64,000 nucleotides of DNA from Ethanoligenens sp047722935 (GTDB lineage: Bacteria > Bacillota > Clostridia > Oscillospirales > Ethanoligenentaceae): NCBI GenBank assembly GCA_047722935.1, contig JBDNZS010000007.1, positions 14,373 to 78,372 of the forward strand. The letters run 5' to 3'. Made by a program: the position numbers and the translations under genes. The notes under the pieces are model-generated. The model saw only the letters and a program-made list of their open reading frames with translations, had not been told where the DNA came from and searched no databases. Positions 43,978-52,796 of the stretch are shown piece by piece. How positions within the stretch are numbered: position 1 is the first letter of the stretch; every line of letters begins with the position of its first letter.

Positions 43978-45815
43978 TTTACACGCCTCCCGCCTTTGAA
44001 TACCCCAAAGCCAAAATGGTCACAGCGCAGGCAGCGCGACGATTCCTGCGCCGCCTCCTGTGCCGTCATCCCATTTTCCATCAAATCAAAATCATTTTTC
44101 CGTTTTGCGGCCTCGCGTTCGGTCATGTTGACTCTGCCGCATGGCAGACGGTCATCCAGACACGCGGATGGAATCTCTACGTCTGAAACAATCTCATGGT
44201 TAAACCCAAGATAATTGTCGATATTTGCCGCGGCCACTTTGCCTGCCGCGATGGCTTTGACGACCGTGGACGGCCCGCTTACGCAGTCTCCGCCGGCAAA
44301 CAGCCCGGCGGTTTCCTGAATGGCCGCCACACGACCGGTGGTGTTGGCTTGAATTGTGCCCTTGTGCACGGGGACGCCGCATTCTTCAAACGGGCGGTAA
44401 TCGATACGCTGGCCGACCGCCACCACGATCAGATCACAAGCAATCCTCTTTTCTTCCATTTTAGCATCGGCAGGGCGCGGTCTGCCCCCCGCGTCGATCT
44501 TGCCAATGATCTGCGGCTGCACCCACAAAGCCGCGACATGGCCGTCCGCGTCCGCCTCTATGCGCACCGGCACCTGCAATTCCAAAACCTCGCAGCCCTC
44601 ACCGACAGCACCCACAATTTCTTCCTGCTGCGCTGTCATATCGTCCTGGCGGCGGCGATACACGATATCAACCGCTTTCGCGCCAAGCCGGAAAGCAGAC
44701 CGTGCCGCATCCATCGCCACATTGCCGCCCCCAATGACTACCACCTTTTTCCCATGGAAATCGGGGTATTTCTCATTGCCGATATCGCGGAGCATCGCCA
44801 CGGCGGACACCACTCCCTGGCTGTCCTCCCCTTCAATACCAAGCGCGCGATTGGCGTGCGCACCGATGGCGAGGAAAACGGCATCGTATTCCTTTGCCAG
44901 ATCTTTGACCGATTGGTTTTCTCCAATCGCCACGTCTGTCTGCACCTGTATTCCTGTGGACAGGATCACATCAATATCATCCTGCAACCGCTCACGCGGT
45001 AGCCGATAACTGGGGATGCCATACCGCAGCATACCGCCCAAATGCGGCTGTTTTTCATAAATGGTCACGCTGTGCCCCATCAGCGACAGATAGTACGCCG
45101 CACTCAGCCCACCGGGGCCGCCGCCCACAACTGCCACGCGTTTTCCTGTTGCCGGTGCGCAGACAGGCGCAGGCACTTTTCCCGCATGGTCGACTGCGAA
45201 CCGCTTAAGTCCCCGTATATTGACCGATGCATCCACCATATTCCGCCGGCACCGCGCTTCGCAGGGATGCTCACATACAAACCCGCAGGCAGTGGGAAAC
45301 GGATTGTCATTGCGAATCAGACGCACAGCATCGGCATAGCGCCCAGCCTTCACAAGCGCCACATAACCGGGAATATCCACGCCTGCGGGACACAACGCCA
45401 CACATGGCACAGGTTGATCCAGCCCGCAGGTACATCTGCCGTGCGTGATATGTTCAACATAGTCGTCCCTAAACCCTTTTACGCCCTGCAAAACCATATT
45501 GGCGGCTTCCCACCCAATGGCACAATCCGCCGAGGCGCTGACGACCCGTGCGGTACGTTCAATCAGATCCAAGGTCTTTATATCCGCACGTTGATTCAGC
45601 ACATCCTCCAGCAGGATTTCCAATTGCGCCAGTCCCACACGGCAGGGGACGCATTTTCCGCAGGTCTGCGCTCTGCAAAATTTTAAAAAAGATGCAGCCA
45701 TATCCACAGGACAAAGACCCGGCGGGCTGGCGACAATCCGACGTTCCAAATCCCGGTAAAGGTTTTCAACAGTCGTCTGTGCGTGATCCGGCGTGAGGAT
45801 TTCCAATCTGCTCAT
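43971..45815 (-). CDS. NuoF-tail/GltD fusion: FAD-dependent NAD(P)H oxidoreductase partner of the hydrogenase
   Basis: 614 residues. Residues ~40-130 match the C-terminal 4Fe-4S domain of NuoF/HydB (FCRAQTCGKCVPCRVGLAQL) without the NADH/FMN-binding part of NuoF. From ~130 on it is a GltD-like module: cysteine-rich region (CPAGVDIPGY, CGFVCEHPCEARCRR), FAD-binding VAVVGGGPGGLSAAYY, and NAD(P)-binding VVVIGGGNVAMDAARSA. A C-terminal SSRCLRCDHFGFG adds cysteines. It probably feeds NAD(P)H electrons to the hydrogenase or accepts them from it. The start at 45815 is eight bases from GGAGG. Confidence 0.9.
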   Translation of the reverse strand: MSRLEILTPDHAQTTVENLYRDLERRIVASPPGLCPVDMAASFLKFCRAQTCGKCVPCRVGLAQLEILLEDVLNQRADIKTLDLIERTARVVSASADCAIGWEAANMVLQGVKGFRDDYVEHITHGRCTCGLDQPVPCVALCPAGVDIPGYVALVKAGRYADAVRLIRNDNPFPTACGFVCEHPCEARCRRNMVDASVNIRGLKRFAVDHAGKVPAPVCAPATGKRVAVVGGGPGGLSAAYYLSLMGHSVTIYEKQPHLGGMLRYGIPSYRLPRERLQDDIDVILSTGIQVQTDVAIGENQSVKDLAKEYDAVFLAIGAHANRALGIEGEDSQGVVSAVAMLRDIGNEKYPDFHGKKVVVIGGGNVAMDAARSAFRLGAKAVDIVYRRRQDDMTAQQEEIVGAVGEGCEVLELQVPVRIEADADGHVAALWVQPQIIGKIDAGGRPRPADAKMEEKRIACDLIVVAVGQRIDYRPFEECGVPVHKGTIQANTTGRVAAIQETAGLFAGGDCVSGPSTVVKAIAAGKVAAANIDNYLGFNHEIVSDVEIPSACLDDRLPCGRVNMTEREAAKRKNDFDLMENGMTAQEAAQESSRCLRCDHFGFGVFKGGRRVKW

Positions 45816-45883
45816 CGAACATGCCTCCATCAAATTTCCACATTCTGCGACAAAAAATATGAATAATTAACAATCCTGTTTAT

Positions 45884-45911
45884 ATAGTATCACGTTTTTG
45901 CAGATATGCAA
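45884..45911 (-). promoter_or_regulatory. Promoter of the hydrogenase operon
   Basis: On the minus strand TTGCAT (45911-45906), 16 bp, TACTAT (45889-45884), about 60 bp before the first gene. Confidence 0.5.
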
Positions 45912-45991
45912 ACACCAAACACATCCAATCCATCAGCCCTCTGTTTTCTGCCGTATTGGCTGGTGTATCTCCGACTATATGTAAAAACTTC

Positions 45992-46044
45992 TTGACATTC
46001 ATGTTCCACCCACTTATAGTAAATATGTAAAACATTTTTTACAT
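45992..46044 (+). promoter_or_regulatory. Promoter and palindromic operator of the membrane protein/HTH pair
   Basis: TTGACA (45992-45997), exactly 17 bp, TATAGT (46015-46020). Directly after it lies the perfect 20-bp inverted repeat ATGTAAAA-N4-TTTTACAT (46025-46044), covering the transcript start. A further half-site ATGTAAAA at 45979-45986 flanks the -35. Likely autoregulated by the HTH protein of the operon. Confidence 0.75.
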
Positions 46045-46060
46045 CATGGAGGAGCAACGT

Positions 46061-46399
46061 ATGAAAAAGAATACTTGGCAACAACTGAAAAGCGCATTCG
46101 GCGTTCAGAAAATGGATGAAATGCAGATGCACATCAATCTGCAAGCCATCCGGTGGACCTATTTATTCATTACGGTCATCCTGTTTATCTGGGGGACGCA
46201 TGACTTTATCTTGTCCCCCCACAAAACACCTATGGCGATTATTTTGCTGATTCTGCAAAACCTTGTCTATTATATAGTAACCGTGATTTTAAAATCCCGC
46301 ATGGGCGAGCGGGCAGCTTTGCGCCGTCTGCTGATTATCATCGCCCTATCAGCTGCCGGTGCGATTTTCATCGGTATCCTGTTGTATTTCTTTCATTAA
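46061..46399 (+). CDS. Small membrane protein of unknown function paired with an HTH regulator
   Basis: 112 residues with a charged N-terminal ~35 residues and three hydrophobic helices (WTYLFITVILFIWGTH; MAIILLILQNLVYYIVTVIL; LLIIIALSAAGAIFIGILLYF). GGAGGAG lies just before the ATG at 46061. The stop is 22 bp from the following HTH gene. Small multi-pass proteins encoded with a YozG-like HTH protein are widespread in Firmicutes and their role is unclear; I assign none. Confidence 0.75.
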   Translation: MKKNTWQQLKSAFGVQKMDEMQMHINLQAIRWTYLFITVILFIWGTHDFILSPHKTPMAIILLILQNLVYYIVTVILKSRMGERAALRRLLIIIALSAAGAIFIGILLYFFH

Positions 46400-46421
46400 A
46401 AGGAGCTAAGATAGAGAATAA

Positions 46422-46616
46422 ATGAAAAACCGCATAAAAGAACTGCGCAAACAACTGGGTCTGCGGCAGGAGGATCTGGCGGAACGGACAAACGTGACAC
46501 GCCAAACCATCAACGCCATTGAGAATAATAAGTATAACCCCACATTGGAACTGGCCATGCGGCTTGCCAAATTGCTGCACACACCAGTGGAAGAATTATT
46601 CCTGTTGGACGAATGA
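46422..46616 (+). CDS. XRE family helix-turn-helix regulator (YozG-like)
   Basis: 64 residues, essentially a single DNA-binding domain: RIKELRKQLGLRQEDLAERT then VTRQTINAIENNKYNPTLEL and the tail HTPVEELFLLDE. AAAAGGAG precedes the ATG. Encoded with the small membrane protein behind a promoter overlapped by a palindrome, so probably a local autorepressor. Confidence 0.9.
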   Translation: MKNRIKELRKQLGLRQEDLAERTNVTRQTINAIENNKYNPTLELAMRLAKLLHTPVEELFLLDE

Positions 46617-46629
46617 TGCCCCCCGGCGC

Positions 46630-46659
46630 TTGAACTTTGCGATTTGCCTGTGCTATAAT
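46630..46659 (+). promoter_or_regulatory. Promoter of alaS
   Basis: TTGAAC (46630-46635), 18 bp, perfect TATAAT (46654-46659) preceded by TGC (extended -10). Confidence 0.75.
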
Positions 46660-46662
46660 AAA

Positions 46663-46790
46663 ATATGCCTGCGGAAAACAGGCGCGGCAACGTGCCGCTG
46701 TCATTCGTATAGGCATATCTTGGGTCTGTTTGCTCCTTGGCCGGTTGGCCGAGGCGCTTTTTGCGCGTGACCCGATCAACAGGAGGCAAT
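46663..46790 (+). promoter_or_regulatory. Structured leader of alaS with possible ribosome-binding-site sequestration
   Basis: An 8-bp stem ATATGCCT/AGGCATAT (46663-46670 with 46711-46718) encloses a GCGGC/GCCGC hairpin. GGGTC (46722-46726) pairs with GACCC (46769-46773) around CCTTGGCC/GGCCGAGG and GCGC/GCGC hairpins. TTTGCTCCT (46729-46737) is complementary (one bulge) to AGGAGGCAA (46781-46789), which is the ribosome binding site. No T-box AGGGTGG-type motif is seen. Confidence 0.5.
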
Positions 46791-46798
46791 CACGATTC

Positions 46799-49432
46799 AT
46801 GGAGTGGACGGGCTTAAACGAGTTGCGGGAAAAATATCTCGCGTTTTTTGAGAGCAAAGGGCATTTGCGCCTGCCAAGTTTCCCATTGGTGCCGCAGGGG
46901 GATAACAGCCTGCTGCTCATCAACTCCGGCATGGCGCCGATGAAGAAATATTTCTTAGGGCAGGTCACACCGCCAAGCAAGCGCGTGACCACCTGCCAAA
47001 AATGTGTCCGCACGCCCGATATTGAGCATGTGGGCAAGGATGACCGCCACGGCACCTACTTTGAGATGCTGGGCAATTTTTCGTTCGGCGATTATTTTAA
47101 ACATGAGGCCACCGCGTGGGGCTGGGAATTTGTTACCAAAGTCGTGCAGCTGCCGGAAGATAAGGTCTACGTCACCATCTATCAGGATGACGACGAGGCA
47201 TATGATATCTGGACCAAAGAAGTCGGCGTCGACCCATCACATATCGTGCGTCTGGGTAAGGAAGATAATTTCTGGGAACACGGCAGCGGCCCTTGCGGCC
47301 CCTGTTCGGAAATTTACTTTGACCGCGGCGAAAAATACGGTTGCGGCAAACCCACCTGCGGTGTTGGCTGCGACTGTGACCGTTATGTGGAGTTCTGGAA
47401 CATTGTGTTTTCTCAGTTCGACAGCGACGGCAAAGGTACGTATACGCCGATGCCCAAACCGAACATTGATACTGGCATGGGGCTGGAGCGTCTGGCTTGC
47501 GTCATGCAGGGCGTGAACAACCTCTTTGAGGTTGATACCGTTCAGAATATCATGAAGCACACCGGACGCATCGCGGGTGTAACCTACGGTGCACAGGAAA
47601 AGGCAGATATCTCGCTGCGCGTGGTCACCGACCACATCCGCAGCACCGTTTTCTTGGTGGGCGACGGCGTATTGCCATCCAATGAGGGGCGCGGCTATGT
47701 ATTGCGCCGTCTATTGCGCCGCGCCGCGCGCCATGGGCGGCTTCTCGGTATCCGTGAGCCGTTTCTGTATCAGGTAGCAGAAACGGTTGTGCATGAAAAT
47801 GCTGTCGCTTATCCCGATCTGGTGGAAAAACAGGGATATATCCAAAGCGTCATTAAGTCCGAGGAGGAACGGTTCTCCGCCACCATCGATCAGGGTCTTC
47901 AACTGCTTGAACAAATGATTGGCGGATTGTCGGAGAACGGTGTGCTTTCCGGCGCGGACGCTTTTAAATTATATGATACATTTGGTTTCCCGCTTGATTT
48001 GACCAGCGATATCCTGGAGGAGCGCGGTTTTTCAGTTGATGCGGATAGATTCGACGCACTGATGAAAGAACAGCGTGAACGGGCGCGTGCAGCACGTGCC
48101 TCCGGGATGGGCGCCGCCTGGGAAGATTCCAAGGATGAGGACACACCCGAAACACAGTTCGTCGGCTATGAAAAACTTGCTTGCCCCGCAAAGGTCACTG
48201 CGATTATTGCGGAGGGTGAACGCGTGGGGTTGGCTGCGACCGGCAGGCAGGTTTCCATTCTATTAGATACCACGCCGTTTTATGCGGAAAGCGGCGGACA
48301 AGTGGGCGATACCGGTTTGCTCACCGCCGACGGTATGTGCATCAAAATCACCGGCTGCAAAAAATCCGCGACCGGACGTTTCCTGCACTTTGGTGAGGTA
48401 ACCGAAGGCAGCCTGCATGTCGGGGATACGGTGCAGGCACAGGTGGACGCGCCGCGCCGCCGCGCCATTATGCGCAACCACAGCGCTGCGCATCTGCTGC
48501 AAGGCGCGCTGCGCAGCGTGCTTGGTACCCATGTTCAACAGGCCGGACAGTTGGTGGATGCCCACCGTGTGCGCTTCGATTTCACACATTTCACCGGCTT
48601 GACGCCGGAAGAACTCGACGCGGTCGAAAAGCAGATCAATACGGCTATTCTCTCGGCTGTACCGGTCACGACCAAAACGATGGCTATAGAAGAAGCAAAA
48701 AAGAGCGGTGCGATGGCGCTGTTCGGTGAAAAATACGGCGATGTGGTACGTGTGGTACAGATGGGGACCTTCTCCAAGGAGTTCTGCGGAGGCACCCATG
48801 TGGACAGCACCGGCAAAATCGGTCTGTTCCGCGTTGTTTCGGAAACGTCGGTGGCAGCGGGTGTACGCCGTATCGAAGCAGCAACCGGCATGAACGTGCT
48901 GGAGCTTCTGCACGAGCAGGATACCGCACTCAAAGAAACCGCACAGGTTTTGAAGTCCGCACCCGTCGATATCCCGCACCGCGCAGCACAGGTAGTTGGT
49001 GAACTGCATGAAAAGGATCGTGTAATTGAAACCCTGCAGGGCAAAATCGCAGCCATGCAAATGGATGCACTGGTTGCGGCGTCTAAAGAAGTCGGTCATT
49101 TTCATTTGATAACAGCCAGCCTGAAAGGCATGGATGTAGACGCGTTGCGGATGATTACCGACCGCGTGCGGGAAAGCGATGCACAGGCAGTCATTGTGCT
49201 GGCGAGTATAGCTGGTGGGAAAGTGGTCTTTGCCGCTGCCTGTGGCAAAGACGCGGTTAAAAACGGCGCCCACGCGGGCAACCTGCTGCGCACCGCCGCG
49301 AAAATCGCGGGCGGCGGCGGCGGCGGGCGGCCGGACAGCGCGACAGCGGGCGGCCGCGACGTATCCAAGATTGCAGAAGCACTGCAAAGTGTAGAAAATA
49401 CACTCGCAGATGTGAATACGCCTGCAAAATAA
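46799..49432 (+). CDS. alaS: Alanyl-tRNA synthetase
   Basis: 877 residues, full length. Charges tRNA(Ala). Class II catalytic domain (TGLNELREKYLAFFESKGH, LINSGMAPMKKYF), tRNA-recognition region, editing domain with HSAAHLLQGAL and the CGGTH zinc motif, and a C-terminal DHHA1-type domain ending in a Gly-rich GGGGGGRPDSATAGG segment. The ATG at 46799 is 12 bp from AGGAGG, a rather long spacing. Own promoter and structured leader upstream. Confidence 0.97.
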   Translation: MEWTGLNELREKYLAFFESKGHLRLPSFPLVPQGDNSLLLINSGMAPMKKYFLGQVTPPSKRVTTCQKCVRTPDIEHVGKDDRHGTYFEMLGNFSFGDYFKHEATAWGWEFVTKVVQLPEDKVYVTIYQDDDEAYDIWTKEVGVDPSHIVRLGKEDNFWEHGSGPCGPCSEIYFDRGEKYGCGKPTCGVGCDCDRYVEFWNIVFSQFDSDGKGTYTPMPKPNIDTGMGLERLACVMQGVNNLFEVDTVQNIMKHTGRIAGVTYGAQEKADISLRVVTDHIRSTVFLVGDGVLPSNEGRGYVLRRLLRRAARHGRLLGIREPFLYQVAETVVHENAVAYPDLVEKQGYIQSVIKSEEERFSATIDQGLQLLEQMIGGLSENGVLSGADAFKLYDTFGFPLDLTSDILEERGFSVDADRFDALMKEQRERARAARASGMGAAWEDSKDEDTPETQFVGYEKLACPAKVTAIIAEGERVGLAATGRQVSILLDTTPFYAESGGQVGDTGLLTADGMCIKITGCKKSATGRFLHFGEVTEGSLHVGDTVQAQVDAPRRRAIMRNHSAAHLLQGALRSVLGTHVQQAGQLVDAHRVRFDFTHFTGLTPEELDAVEKQINTAILSAVPVTTKTMAIEEAKKSGAMALFGEKYGDVVRVVQMGTFSKEFCGGTHVDSTGKIGLFRVVSETSVAAGVRRIEAATGMNVLELLHEQDTALKETAQVLKSAPVDIPHRAAQVVGELHEKDRVIETLQGKIAAMQMDALVAASKEVGHFHLITASLKGMDVDALRMITDRVRESDAQAVIVLASIAGGKVVFAAACGKDAVKNGAHAGNLLRTAAKIAGGGGGGRPDSATAGGRDVSKIAEALQSVENTLADVNTPAK

Positions 49433-49493
49433 TTATAGATTGTTTCATGGCGAGTACACGGCCCGCATAAAAAGTGGACAGGGAGGCAGCGAC

Positions 49494-49832
49494 ATGGATT
49501 GCATTTTCTGCAAGATTGCGGCGGGAGAAATCCCCTGCAAGAAATTATACGAGGATGAACAGGTGCTGGCATTTCACGACATCGATCCTAAGGCGCCGGT
49601 GCATTTTCTGGTGATCCCCAAAACACATATCGGTTCAGCCAGCGAAATCACATCGGAAAACAGTGCTGTGGTCGCACATATCTTTGAAGTAATTGCAAAA
49701 CTGACTGCACAGCTCGATTTAAAGAACGGCTATCGTGTCGTTACCAATTGCGGCAAAGACGCGGGGCAATCCGTAGAGCACCTGCACTTCCATGTGCTGG
49801 CGGGACGCCTGCTCTATCCTGATATGGCTTGA
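49494..49832 (+). CDS. HIT family (HINT-like) nucleotide hydrolase
   Basis: 112 residues. Purine nucleoside phosphoramidase/nucleotide-binding fold. N-terminal CIFCKIAAGEIPC carries a zinc-type CxxC; the histidine triad is VEHLHFHVLAG. GGGAGG precedes the ATG at 49494 with seven-base spacing. It lies 61 bp after alaS; HINT proteins can hydrolyse aminoacyl-adenylates, so linkage to a synthetase gene is reasonable. Confidence 0.95.
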   Translation: MDCIFCKIAAGEIPCKKLYEDEQVLAFHDIDPKAPVHFLVIPKTHIGSASEITSENSAVVAHIFEVIAKLTAQLDLKNGYRVVTNCGKDAGQSVEHLHFHVLAGRLLYPDMA

Positions 49833-49883
49833 TTTTTTTACAGATCTTTACAGCGTCACAGATGCTGGAGAACGGAGTTTATT

Positions 49884-50426
49884 ATGAAAACATATTCATT
49901 GGAAGTCGCGGGCCTGACACGCGAATTGCCTATCTGCCCGGTAAGCAATTCCGTGGACATCGCCGCATTCATCATGTTTGGTGATGTGGAGTTGACGGTC
50001 AACTGTGCGAGGGATTTGCTGGTACGCGCACCGGAGCACGATGTGATTATCACCGCGGAGGCCAAGGGCATCCCGCTCGCCTACGAAATGGCGCGCCAAA
50101 ACAATGAAAACGGCTATCTCATCGCACGTAAAGGCGTAAAAGTCTATATGCGCAATCCCATCAGTGTCGCGGTTAAATCCATTACGACTGCAAAATTGCA
50201 AACCTTGTACATTGATGAAAATGATGCAAACCAGATGTGTGACCGCCGTGTGCTGATCGTGGACGACGTCATCAGTACCGGTGAATCTCTCAGCGCACTG
50301 GAAGCGCTGGTAAACAAAGTGGGCGGCAATGTCGTGGGACGCATGGCGGTGCTGGCTGAAGGCGACGCGCAAAAACGCAACGACATCACATTCCTTGCAC
50401 CCTTGCCTGTCTTTGTAAAAAACTAA
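49884..50426 (+). CDS. Phosphoribosyltransferase (adenine phosphoribosyltransferase-like)
   Basis: 180 residues. The PRPP-binding loop is VLIVDDVISTGESL, preceded by the ITAEAKGIPLAYEMA loop seen in Apt-type enzymes. Likely purine salvage (base + PRPP to nucleotide), but an XRE-free PRT of this form can also act in regulation. GGAG lies ahead of the ATG. Six bases before comEC. Confidence 0.85.
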   Translation: MKTYSLEVAGLTRELPICPVSNSVDIAAFIMFGDVELTVNCARDLLVRAPEHDVIITAEAKGIPLAYEMARQNNENGYLIARKGVKVYMRNPISVAVKSITTAKLQTLYIDENDANQMCDRRVLIVDDVISTGESLSALEALVNKVGGNVVGRMAVLAEGDAQKRNDITFLAPLPVFVKN

Positions 50427-50432
50427 CAGACG

Positions 50433-52661
50433 ATGAAACGCCCGCTTGCCATTATCGGCTTTACATATCTTGCAATTTTATGCGTTGCCGCACAGTTTGA
50501 CATCGGTGTGTGCATCGTATTTTCTGTGCTTTGCATGGCCTGCGGGGTCGTTTTGTTTTTCGGTTTTGGTCCGTTTCGGCGGCGCGCCGCGCTTGTTACC
50601 GTGCTGTGTACGGCAGGCGCGGCGTTTGCCTTTTATGCCGCCACATGGCATCTCGCATATTGGCCCATGGCTGCTCTGGCAGGTAAAACCGCGCAGGTAA
50701 AAGGTACGGTCACCGATATTCCTGTCACTTCAGGGCAAAATGCCTATTATCTGGTGAAAGCGGATGCTGTCAGTGTTAACGGACACATTGACACGCATTC
50801 TGTGACTCTGCGTGTCAAAACGCAGGAGGCGGACATTGTGCCGTTCTCACGGGTGACGTTCAGTGCTGCGCTCTCACTTCCATCCACCGGGGAGACCGAT
50901 GGCTTCAACAGCCAGCAATACTACCGCTCTAAAGGCGTCTATTTGTTTGCCACGCCGACGGATACGATACAAGTTTCCGCCCCCACAGGATTCCATCCCT
51001 ATGCGGCGGCAATCCATTTGCGGCAATTCTTGTCGGCACGCCTGCAAGAGCGGATCGGCGGCGTTTGGGGTGCACTTTCGGCGGGTATATTGATTGGCGA
51101 TGTCTCCAATCTCCCCACTTGGGTTAAAAGGGATTTCACAACCACTGGGATATCACATATTCTTGCGGTCTCCGGCACACAAACATCGCTCATCATGCAG
51201 GTACTGTTGCTGTTGTTTGTACGCCTTCGTCTGCCACGCAGGCCATCCGCGCTGTTGACGGCTGCCGTGATTGTCGTATTTATGGCGGTGACGGGATTTT
51301 CTCCATCGGTTAACCGGGCAGGTGTGATGTCCTTGCTTTATCTGGGTGGATTGATGCTGGGTCGCGAAGCCGATGCACTCAACTCGCTGGGCGTCTCTGT
51401 GCTGGTGCTTTGCCTGCTCAATCCGTTCGCCGCAATGGACACCGGACTGTTACTGTCATTTTCCGCCACATTGGGATTGGTGCTGATATCCGGGCATTGC
51501 GTGCGCTGGATGGATAACCGCCTTGTAAAATTGCCCGCGCGGGCGGGACGGTTGCTGCGTCCGCCGGGTCTGGTGCTTTGTGAAACCGTGGGAGCAACGC
51601 TGCTCACTCTGCCGGTGATTTTGGTGACGTTTCGGCAGCTTTCGCTGGTCACTTTCTTTTCCAATGTATTCGAAGTGCCTATTTCACTGTTGGCGACACT
51701 GCTTGCAGCGGCAGCTTCCCTATTGCCGGGAAACTGGCTGTTCCTGTGGCTGGTCAAACCGGTGGCACTGCTTCTGCGCCTTTGCTGTGCGCTGATGATC
51801 GGTTATGCACACCTGCTGGCCAGCCTGCCGTTCGCCACGGTCTACACCGATTATGCATTTGTTTATCCAGTGCTGCTGCTCGCGTTGGCTATCGGGCTGT
51901 TGGTCTGGAAAATGTGGAAACGGGGGGCTGATTTGCGTGCCGCCGTCCTCTGCGTCGCGTTTGCCTTGTCTGTGGGGCTTGCCAGTCATGCAGTGGCCGC
52001 ACAGGGCGTATTGGAATTTGCCGCTTTACCGGTCGAGAACGGCAATTGCACTGTGCTGTTGCGCGGGAGGCACGCGGTCTTAGTCGATTTGGATGGACAG
52101 GATTCCGCCTATTTGGCTTCCCACTGGCTAAAAGCACACAATGTAGCGCAAGTGGATGCACTCATTCTGCCGGCATGGGACAAAAAACGGCAAACATATC
52201 TCACCGACCTTTTGAATACCACACAAATTCACGCGACCTACTTGCCGGGTGCCTACCGTGACAATGCACCGCACGGCAGCCAGCCACTCTCCTCCCCCAT
52301 TATGCTGCATTGGGGCGGAGCAGCGTTGACTATCTATCCGTCCACAGACCACAAAACACTGCTGACCACACTGCAGTACAACAATGCGCGCGCAGCGCTG
52401 ACCGGCGGGGTGAAAGCGGATACTGCGACTTACAATTTGCCCCCGCAGGCTTTGAAAGCCCAGCAGCTATTTTATGGAGGGGAGCTTTCGGATTCATTTA
52501 TAAGAGATGTCTCTCCTAAATATGCCCTGTTTTCAGGGAACGCGGCAGTGAGCGCTTTGTCCGGCGGGATATTAGGAGCGCAAGGCTGTGAACTGCGCAG
52601 TGTGGAAAATCAGCCTCTGCTGATCCGCACACGCGGAGGTGCCTTTTTAACGGTCACATAA
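50433..52661 (+). CDS. comEC: ComEC/Rec2 family DNA-uptake channel with degenerate C-terminal domain
   Basis: 742 residues. N-terminal OB-like domain (KTAQVKGTVTDIPVTSG), then the Competence channel domain with many helices (AGILIGDVSNLPTWVKRDF, ISHILAVSG, FSPSVNRAGVMSLLYLGG). The usual SGLH motif is SGTQ here. The last ~220 residues occupy the place of the metallo-beta-lactamase nuclease domain but lack the HxHxDH metal motif (the equivalent stretch reads LILPAWDKKRQTY). DNA import is the family role; nuclease activity looks lost. Weak ribosome binding site, probably coupled to the preceding gene. Confidence 0.9.
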   Translation: MKRPLAIIGFTYLAILCVAAQFDIGVCIVFSVLCMACGVVLFFGFGPFRRRAALVTVLCTAGAAFAFYAATWHLAYWPMAALAGKTAQVKGTVTDIPVTSGQNAYYLVKADAVSVNGHIDTHSVTLRVKTQEADIVPFSRVTFSAALSLPSTGETDGFNSQQYYRSKGVYLFATPTDTIQVSAPTGFHPYAAAIHLRQFLSARLQERIGGVWGALSAGILIGDVSNLPTWVKRDFTTTGISHILAVSGTQTSLIMQVLLLLFVRLRLPRRPSALLTAAVIVVFMAVTGFSPSVNRAGVMSLLYLGGLMLGREADALNSLGVSVLVLCLLNPFAAMDTGLLLSFSATLGLVLISGHCVRWMDNRLVKLPARAGRLLRPPGLVLCETVGATLLTLPVILVTFRQLSLVTFFSNVFEVPISLLATLLAAAASLLPGNWLFLWLVKPVALLLRLCCALMIGYAHLLASLPFATVYTDYAFVYPVLLLALAIGLLVWKMWKRGADLRAAVLCVAFALSVGLASHAVAAQGVLEFAALPVENGNCTVLLRGRHAVLVDLDGQDSAYLASHWLKAHNVAQVDALILPAWDKKRQTYLTDLLNTTQIHATYLPGAYRDNAPHGSQPLSSPIMLHWGGAALTIYPSTDHKTLLTTLQYNNARAALTGGVKADTATYNLPPQALKAQQLFYGGELSDSFIRDVSPKYALFSGNAAVSALSGGILGAQGCELRSVENQPLLIRTRGGAFLTVT

Positions 52662-52796
52662 CGTTGGATATTGACACCCATGCGCTTCCATGCGCATTTT
52701 TAACGCATACCAATCAATAATTTTGAAAAATACATACCTGGTTTGGTTGAATTTATGATATGATAGGAAAGATAAAACAGTGAAAGGGGAAACAGC

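Noticed and set aside
46663..46790. Calling the alaS leader a T-box
   Set aside because: No AGGGTGGNACCGCG-like antiterminator sequence and no classical Stem I features are seen.
48263..49387. Minus-strand 374-codon frame opposite alaS
   Set aside because: Antisense shadow of the alanyl-tRNA synthetase editing and C-terminal domains.
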